From the NCBI GenBank assembly GCA_910580205.1, contig CAJTVP010000003.1, forward strand, positions 75,597 to 139,596: a stretch of DNA of 64,000 bases, in the 5' to 3' direction. The notes below the pieces were generated by a model. It made no database searches, was not told where the DNA came from, and saw only the letters and a list, made by a program, of their open reading frames with translations. Position 1 is the first letter of the stretch; each line of letters begins with the position of its first letter. The translations under genes were made by a program, and so were the position numbers. The DNA comes from an uncultured Eggerthellaceae bacterium (GTDB lineage: Bacteria; Actinomycetota; Coriobacteriia; Coriobacteriales; Eggerthellaceae). This document shows positions 61,743 to 64,000 of the stretch, one piece after another.

Positions 61743-61937
61743 CTACGCGCTCAGCTCGCGAGCCCGCATCTCAGTGAGGATGCGCGCGATGTCCTTCTTG
61801 ACCTGCTTGACCCGCGCGGTGTTGTCAAGCTGGCTGGTAGCCATCTGGAAGCGCAGGTTGAACAGCTCTGCTCTGGCGTCTTTGAGCTTGCCCGCCAGAT
61901 CTTCGGCGGAAAGCTCGTGGATCTCTGATGCTTTCAT
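61743..61937 (-). CDS. rpmC: 50S ribosomal protein L29
   Basis: 64 residues, helical: KASEIHELSAEDLAGKLKDA, RAELFNLRFQMATSQLDNTA and VKKDIARILTEMRARE. Located at the tunnel exit. One base after rplP. Confidence 0.97.
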   Translation of the reverse strand: MKASEIHELSAEDLAGKLKDARAELFNLRFQMATSQLDNTARVKQVKKDIARILTEMRARELSA

Positions 61938-62360
61938 CTATTCCTGCCCTTCCGACTCACGGGTGACGACCTTGCACTTGATGGGCAGCTTGTTGGTGGC
62001 GAGCCTCAGAGCCTCGCGCGCCGTCTCATCGTCAACGCCGTCGATCTCGAACATGATGCGGCCGGGCTTCACGACCGCAACCCAGCCTTCCGGATTGCCC
62101 TTGCCCGATCCCATGCGGGTCTCAGCCGGCTTGGAGGTGATGGGCTTGTCCGGGAAGATGGTGATCCAGACCTTGCCGCCGCGCTTCATATGCCTGGTCA
62201 TAGCGATACGGGCAGCTTCGATCTGGCGGTTGGTGATCCAATGGGCCTCAAGCGCTTGCAGGCCATAGGAGCCGTGGTTCAGGCGCGTGCCACCCTTGGC
62301 CTTGCCTTTCATGGAACCACGTTGCACCTTGCGGTGCTTGACACGTTTGGGCATCAGCAT
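61938..62360 (-). CDS. rplP: 50S ribosomal protein L16
   Basis: 140 residues starting MLMPKRVKHRKVQRGSMKGK; TNRQIEAARIAMTRHMKRGG and FPDKPITSKPAETRMGSGKG are conserved contacts near the peptidyl transferase centre. The ATG overlaps the rpsC stop as TGATG. Confidence 0.97.
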   Translation of the reverse strand: MLMPKRVKHRKVQRGSMKGKAKGGTRLNHGSYGLQALEAHWITNRQIEAARIAMTRHMKRGGKVWITIFPDKPITSKPAETRMGSGKGNPEGWVAVVKPGRIMFEIDGVDDETAREALRLATNKLPIKCKVVTRESEGQE

Positions 62361-63061
62361 CAGGCACGCCCCCTATCGTTGCGGCGGCGCGGCGGACGGG
62401 ACGGCCCTTCCAGCGCCGGGTTGCTCATCTTCTGGTTCGGCATGACCTCGCCATGGTAGACCCAGACCTGCACGCCGATGGCGCCCATCTGGGTGTTGGC
62501 CGTGGCGAAACCGTAGTCGATCTTCGCGCGGAGCGTCTGCAGCGGCACGCGGCCTTCGCGGTACCACTCGCGGCGGCTCATCTCAGCGCCGCCCAGACGC
62601 CCGGAGCACTGGATCCGGATGCCCTTGGCGCCGGACTTCATGGCCGACTGCACCGCCTTGCGCATGGCGCGGCGGAACGCCACGCGGCCTTCCAGCTGCT
62701 CTGCGACGGACTGGGCGATGAGCTCAGCGTCCAGCTCCGGACGCTTGACCTCGACGACCTCGACGGAAACGGAGCCGTTCGCGATCTTCTCCAGCTTCTT
62801 GCGGAGAGCGTCGATCTCAGAGCCCTTCTTGCCGATGACCACGCCGGGGCGAGCCGTGGTGATGATGACCTTGATCTTGTCCCCAGCGCGCTCGATCTCG
62901 ATCTGGGAGACTGCGGCGCGCGCGAGCTGCTTGTCCAGGAACTTGCGGATGGCGAGATCGTTCTCAAGCGTCTCCGCGTAGTTCTTGTCCGCATACCAGC
63001 GGCTGCGCCAATCTTCCGTGATCCCCAGGCGGAAGCCTGTGGGGCTTACTTTCTGACCCAT
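62360..63061 (-). CDS. rpsC: 30S ribosomal protein S3
   Basis: 233 residues beginning MGQKVSPTGFRLGITEDWRS, with the KH domain phrase PGVVIGKKGSEIDALRKKLE, then IQCSGRLGGAEMSRREWYRE and FATANTQMGAIGVQVWVYHG. ATG at 63061 is the true start; upstream codons in frame are spurious. Confidence 0.97.
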   Translation of the reverse strand: MGQKVSPTGFRLGITEDWRSRWYADKNYAETLENDLAIRKFLDKQLARAAVSQIEIERAGDKIKVIITTARPGVVIGKKGSEIDALRKKLEKIANGSVSVEVVEVKRPELDAELIAQSVAEQLEGRVAFRRAMRKAVQSAMKSGAKGIRIQCSGRLGGAEMSRREWYREGRVPLQTLRAKIDYGFATANTQMGAIGVQVWVYHGEVMPNQKMSNPALEGPSRPPRRRNDRGRA

Positions 63062-63062
63062 G

Positions 63063-63404
63063 CTAGGCCTCCTCTCGAGGTGCGACGATGATAGTGATGT
63101 GGCTGGTGCGCTTGTTGATGCGGCTGGCGGAGCCCTTCGCGCGAGGGCGGATGCGCTTGAGGGTGGGGCCCTCATCCACATAGGCCTTCTTCACGACGAG
63201 CGTGGCCGGATTCAGGTTGTTGTTGTGCTCAGCGTTGGCGACCGCCGAATTGAGCACCTTCTCAACCGTCTCCGCGATGGCGCGATTGGTGAACGCCAGG
63301 ATCTCCCGGGCTTGCTCAACGGACTTGCCGCGGACCAGGTCCACGACCACGCGAGCCTTGCGGGGAGAAACGCGCACGTATTTCGCTTGTGACTTGACTT
63401 CCAT
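63063..63404 (-). CDS. rplV: 50S ribosomal protein L22
   Basis: 113 residues: AKYVRVSPRKARVVVDLVRG, the NNLNPATLVVKKAYVDEGP segment and the beta-hairpin end RIRPRAKGSASRINKRTSHI lining the exit tunnel. Confidence 0.97.
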   Translation of the reverse strand: MEVKSQAKYVRVSPRKARVVVDLVRGKSVEQAREILAFTNRAIAETVEKVLNSAVANAEHNNNLNPATLVVKKAYVDEGPTLKRIRPRAKGSASRINKRTSHITIIVAPREEA

Positions 63405-63416
63405 CTTCTCCCCTCC

Positions 63417-63689
63417 TTATTTCTTGCCCTTGTCAGCCGAGTGTCCACGGAAGGTGCGGGTGGGAGAGAACTCTCCCAGCTTGTGACCGACCATGGATTC
63501 GGTGATGTAAACCGGTACATGCTTGCGGCCGTCGTAGACGGCGATGGTGTGCCCGACCATCTCAGGGAAGATGGTGGAGGCGCGAGACCACGTTTTGATG
63601 ACTTCTTTGTCGCCTGTCTCGTTCATCTTCTGGATTCGGCCGAGAAGGCGCGGCTCAACAAAGGGGCCTTTTTTCAGACTTCTGCTCAA
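63417..63689 (-). CDS. rpsS: 30S ribosomal protein S19
   Basis: 90 residues: SRSLKKGPFVEPRLLGRIQK, IKTWSRASTIFPEMVGHTIA, HVPVYITESMVGHKLGEFSP. Complete, in standard order between rplB and rplV. Confidence 0.98.
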   Translation of the reverse strand: MSRSLKKGPFVEPRLLGRIQKMNETGDKEVIKTWSRASTIFPEMVGHTIAVYDGRKHVPVYITESMVGHKLGEFSPTRTFRGHSADKGKK

Positions 63690-63707
63690 TTTATCTCCTC
63701 AACTCGG

Positions 63708-64000
63708 CTATTTCCTGCGACGGCGGACGATCAGGCGGCTTGACGCCTTCTTCTTGTTGCGGGTGCGATGGCCCTTGGTGGGAACGCCCCACGGGGTGAC
63801 CGGGTGACGGCCGGAGGTCTTGTTCTTGCCCTCGCCGCCGCCATGGGGATGGTCGACCGGGTTCATGACCGTGCCGCGGACGGTAGGACGGATGCCGCGC
63901 CAGCGATTGCGGCCCGCCTTGCCGATCTTGATGTTGGAGTGCTCCGCGTTGCCGACCTCGCCCACGGTGGCACGGCAGGTGAGGAGCACGCGGCGCATCT
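63708..64000 (-). CDS. rplB: 50S ribosomal protein L2, C-terminal part
   Basis: C-terminal about 97 residues of L2; the 5' end lies beyond base 64000. Contains CRATVGEVGNAEHSNIKIGK, RWRGIRPTVRGTVMNPVDHP with the catalytic-centre histidine region HPHGGGEGK, and the GRHPVTPWGVPTKGHRTRNK tail. Confidence 0.97.
   Translation of the reverse strand, partial: MRRVLLTCRATVGEVGNAEHSNIKIGKAGRNRWRGIRPTVRGTVMNPVDHPHGGGEGKNKTSGRHPVTPWGVPTKGHRTRNKKKASSRLIVRRRRK

Noticed and set aside
1..64000. CRISPR arrays, rRNA genes, insertion sequences with transposase pairs, prophage
   Set aside because: No regularly spaced repeats, rRNA sequence, DDE transposase or phage structural genes were seen.

Overview
The window reads as chromosomal DNA of a GC-rich, anaerobic actinobacterium, most likely a gut member of the Coriobacteriia (Eggerthellaceae or relatives). 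This is inferred from gene content, because no rRNA gene is present: two ferredoxin-dependent 2-oxoacid oxidoreductase operons, a zinc-ribbon S14, folate-dependent TrmFO, a CIRCE-controlled Hsp20, actinobacterial-style Rho with a long disordered N-terminus, and a permease-ATPase fusion transporter. Most genes lie on the minus strand.

Layout. 1-3.6 kb: ileS (3' part missing) divergent from a DegV protein. 3.6-5.9 kb: a glycosyltransferase and UDP-galactopyranose mutase. 6-9 kb: a polar amino acid ABC importer whose permease carries its own signal peptide and extracellular domain. 9-15 kb: a small membrane protein, a four-subunit 2-oxoacid:ferredoxin oxidoreductase, an AMP-forming acyl-CoA synthetase and a cupin-type regulator, an apparent amino-acid or organic-acid oxidation unit. 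15-24.8 kb: a housekeeping run on the minus strand (rsmB, fmt, def, xer recombinase, trmFO, dprA, comM-like, yraN, rnhB, rplS) with many overlapping genes and TTG/GTG starts. 24.9-30.7 kb: a divergent methionyl-tRNA synthetase-like protein, SppA, Rho and transaldolase.

31-52.6 kb: five widely spaced pieces form what looks like a complete sialic acid/amino sugar pathway: an N-acylglucosamine 2-epimerase and an unusual ROK protein (31-33.6 kb), nagA (37.3-38.4 kb), a peptide-type (Sat-like) ABC transporter followed by an N-acetylneuraminate-lyase family protein (45-51.8 kb), and nagB (51.9-52.6 kb). Between them are an accessory island (33.6-37.25 kb) with strong inverted repeats, an Rpn-type nuclease, two RelB/PIN toxin-antitoxin pairs and a YARHG-domain remnant; ruvCAB; a CIRCE-hsp20 unit; and a pyruvate:ferredoxin oxidoreductase operon.

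52.7-64 kb: a large GT-C-like membrane protein, then the S10/spc ribosomal protein cluster read right to left from rplB (5' end missing) to secY and adk, where it ends at a terminator without map, infA or rpmJ.

The most noteworthy points are the Sat-type sialate locus, the ROK protein with a novel N-terminal domain and no zinc motif, the MetRS-like protein with an altered KMSKS loop, the interleaved inverted repeats at 33.66-33.80 kb, and a PIN toxin lacking its first catalytic aspartate.
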